Shown in pieces: positions 61,301-64,000 of a stretch of 64,000 bases of DNA. The position numbers and the translations under genes were made by a program. Source of the stretch: Mantamonas sphyraenae (lineage: Eukaryota; CRuMs; Mantamonadidae); the NCBI GenBank assembly GCA_026936335.1, contig JAPMXV010000035.1, forward strand, positions 186,001 to 250,000. Reading direction: 5' to 3'. The first letter of the stretch is position 1; each line of letters begins with the position of its first letter. The notes under the pieces were generated by a model, which was not told where the DNA came from, did not search any database, and saw only the letters and a list, made by a program, of their open reading frames with translations.

Positions 61301-64000
61301 CAGCGGCTTCGAAACGGGCTCCATGAAGTACGACACCATCCACAAGCTCATGCGCGAGGTAGCTCCGCTCGTTCTGCGAGACCAAACCGCCGTCGTGCGT
61401 GATCGCATGTACAGCATGGTCTTGGAGCTGCTGGATCACTCGCTTGGAGATCCACACGTCATCGACGGACTCAAGGACCGCCTGGACAGCACCATGGAGA
61501 TGTTTGTCAACAGCGCAATGCTTCCCGAAATGCAACGTGTGCTCACAAACAACGCACGCGGGTTTAGCGAAAAGGTCCTCGGACTGCTACTCGAAATCGA
61601 ACGCCCCAACGAAGATCGGGGCAACCGGCTCGGCATGCCTCCCACCGACCTGTCCATCATGCAGCAACGCCCTGCAGGGACTCCTTCGGCGCGACCAGGC
61701 ACTGCCTTTGGCAATGTCAACATGTTTGACGGCGCAGTCGACGGCGACGAGCAAGACGCAACCCCCGCCGTGCAGGCACCTATGCCCACTACCAACGATG
61801 TGTTTGACCCCCTCATCGAGGCGCGTTTGGACACACTGCTCAATAGCCAGTTCCCAAAGACCCTCATCAAAACCCTGATGGAGGATCTGCAGCAGCAAAT
61901 CAAGAACTCAGACAACTACCGGCCCTTTGTCGACGCCGCCAAACAGATTTGGGAGAAGCTGCAGCGTCGCCGCACGGGTGCAAGCTCCGTCAAGAAAAGC
62001 AACCACAAGAGCATCCGAGATATCATCATGGACACCATCTTCAAGTTCATGGGCCAGGCACCCGAGGAAATCTGGCGACTTGTACTCTCCGAAGTGCTCA
62101 TGCCCCAGGCGCGCGCCCACCAGTACTTCAAGTTGGCATCTGCAAGGGTGATGAAGAAGGTACTCATCGGCCAGCTGTACACATATACGTCGCCTGTCCT
62201 GCGTACCGTCACCTTTGACGCGCTCACTGCACTTCTGCAGGCCTTTCTCGAAGACAGCCAACTTCGTGTGGAAAAGATGGTGCGTGGCGTGTTTTCCACA
62301 GGGAGCTCGTACACCGTGGCGGAGGAGGGTGTGCAGGAGGTACTCGTGGACCTGATGTCCACGCTGCGCAACGGCAACAACACACGCTTCGACGGCAGCT
62401 GGGAAACGGTGATGGCCAAGCTTGGTGACGAGTTGAGCCAAGGTACCCCATACGAAGCTATGATCAAGGACAGCATTGCAGGCGAAATGCGCGTGCCCAT
62501 CGAGCTCCTGACCGCCTTGCACAAAATCATTGGCAAGCGCCAAGAGTCGCTCGGCATCGACAACCAGCAGTTTGCAACCCTTGTGCACAAGACCGCCGTA
62601 ACCAACTGGCCGCTTTGGTGGGGCGAGGATGACTCTTGGACGGTTGACCTCATGTACGACGTCGTCGCCGAGGTTGACGAAGCCAGCTTTGAAACGACGG
62701 TCCATGATCCGTTGGGACTGGAGGCCAATCGCATCATGCAAGATCGCCAAGAAGCCAAGTTGGGCGCCCTCCTACGCAAAAAGGCAGTCACAGTGGTGGC
62801 AAAGTCACTCGCCGCCGTGCTCCTCTTCAAGATGGACGAGTGTGTGGTTAGCAAGGACGGACGCGTGACAATCGCCCAAGGGTACACGTACAAGCCATAC
62901 GACTACATGTACGACTCCTCGGTGATGGAGCAAGTGGACCCTGCGCACGCACGCGACGTCCTGACCCCCATTGCAGAGTCGGCCATGATGAGCGTGGACG
63001 TGTCGCGGTGCATCTCTACGTCCGCGACGTTCGACTTTGAGTCGTCGCAGTCCATTGTTCAACAAGCATGTGAAATGGCCATTGCCGACATCTTTGAGGT
63101 GATCCTGCCACCGCTCATGCCGCAAGGCCGAAGTGCAGAGGAATCGTTTGTCAAGAACATCCGCGGTATCATCAACACGATGCTGGGCAACGACAACAGC
63201 ATCAACGGCGTTGCCACGACGCTGCGCACACTGACGCGCACACAGGCAACCCATTTCCAGACTGTGATGGAGGACAAGCTCAAGGAGCGCCTTGGTCGAA
63301 TCGTGGAGACAGCTCAGGCCGACTCGGACGTGGCTGTGCAAGCCATGAGCAGGCGTATCTGGACGGCACTGTTGCACCTGTGCTCCACCAAGTTGACCTC
63401 AGATGGCTCGGGGGCACTGCTCAGTGCACGGAAGGCGGCCCCGTCTGCCTCCGCAGGAGCCAGTGCACACCAGGTTGCCAGCGCTCTGGAGATGGCTGTG
63501 CTTGGAACACACAATCATGCAGACGAGGCAAAGGCGTTGGGCGACATGTTGCACCTGGATCTGTCCGCATTGGGAGGGCACGGCGCACATGTGGCTCATG
63601 CTCACGATCAATCTCCGGGAGAGGTGTTTGAAACGCTGTGGATGTGGCTGGAACTGGACAGTGTGCAGAGCAAGGCCAAGAACTTGCCAAAGCTCAAAAA
63701 GATTGACGACGCTACGCGGGCCAAGGTGCTGACCCAGTTGGTGGTGGATATCGGGGCGCACGTGCTGCATGAGATCGACAGCAACTTTCTCTTTACGCTG
63801 ATGGTGTCCACGGTCGCGGACGAGGACTCGTTTGCATTCGGTTCGCGCGATGCCGTTGCCTCCCACATGACCGAGCAAATCATCGGGTTTTTCCAGGACG
63901 CGTGGAAGAGCAAGCATGCAACGAGCACCAAGCTGCGGTCCAAGCTGCGTCCCATGCCCGCTTTGACCGTGAATCCAGGCTCCAGCCCCACGCTGGACGA
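58313..64000 (+). CDS. Giant polytopic membrane protein, 5' part (runs off the window)
   Basis: Exons 58313-58373, 58633-58652 (20 nt), 58756-58971 and 59102 onward join in phases 1, 0 and 0. Together they create one N-terminal membrane helix (RIGFAAFVLVLASVVFAGVF), which supports the micro-exon. A Ser/Thr-rich beta-type region with several N-x-S/T sites follows, presumably extracytosolic, then a segment FLNLTVLVSFGLAILAAGGV near 60130-60190 and about five more hydrophobic segments between 60510 and 60880. The remaining 1,040 residues are a largely helical, soluble, acidic/basic region without known motifs. The frame changes by one base near 59735; after that it stays open from there to the window edge (over 1,400 codons). 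No family recognised. At least 1,700 residues are in view. Confidence 0.6.

Noticed and set aside
1-64000. Many long open frames on the strand opposite to real genes
   Set aside because: They mirror GC-rich coding DNA, give low-complexity Pro/Arg/His/Cys-rich translations and end at no sensible boundary. They are shadows.

Overview
The window is nuclear DNA from a gene-dense, GC-rich, unicellular eukaryote. About 29 protein genes and three tRNA genes fill 64 kb. Most spliced genes have GT-AG introns of roughly 60-320 nt, most junctions can be placed by matching reading phase, and TAA, TAG and TGA all serve as stops, so the code looks standard. Two genes for axonemal proteins (CFAP221 and an AXDND1-like coiled coil) imply a motile flagellum. 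I cannot assign a supergroup from the sequence alone.

Region 1 (1-7.4 kb) holds LSm10-like and PNO1 genes, then a large inverted duplication. Each arm of about 1.38 kb carries a small hydrophobic-hairpin membrane protein, a tRNA-Lys(CTT) and the 5' end of the exosome gene RRP42. The complete RRP42 and an unrecognised gene lie between the arms. A third tRNA-Lys copy sits at the edge of the right arm.

Region 2 (7.4-20 kb) has a BTB protein, RFC3, CFAP221, a bestrophin-family channel and the AXDND1-like protein. Region 3 (20-30 kb) is a cluster of three related polytopic membrane proteins of unknown function, with the RNA-processing factor ARS2/SERRATE among them.

Region 4 (30-42 kb) opens with a xanthine dehydrogenase fused to an N-terminal PB1 domain. 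It continues with three membrane-anchored methyltransferase-like genes, one a recent frameshifted copy, and a UPF0489 protein. Region 5 (41.6-51.5 kb) has VPS11, bleomycin hydrolase, an mRNA-capping-enzyme homologue whose guanylyltransferase half has lost its catalytic residues, and a SAP-RING protein.

Region 6 (51.5-58.1 kb) looks like a surface-glycan neighbourhood: a type II glycosyltransferase, an NAD-dependent sugar epimerase/dehydratase and a two-domain GT61-like glycosyltransferase. The last 5.7 kb starts a very large membrane protein of unknown family that runs off the window.

The strongest candidates for undescribed biology are the PB1-xanthine dehydrogenase fusion, the catalytically dead capping-enzyme homologue, the three-gene membrane family around ARS2, and the giant membrane protein with a 20-nt micro-exon. 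Several genes need a one-base change to stay in frame. These may be assembly errors at short homopolymers and should be checked with reads before any gene is called broken.
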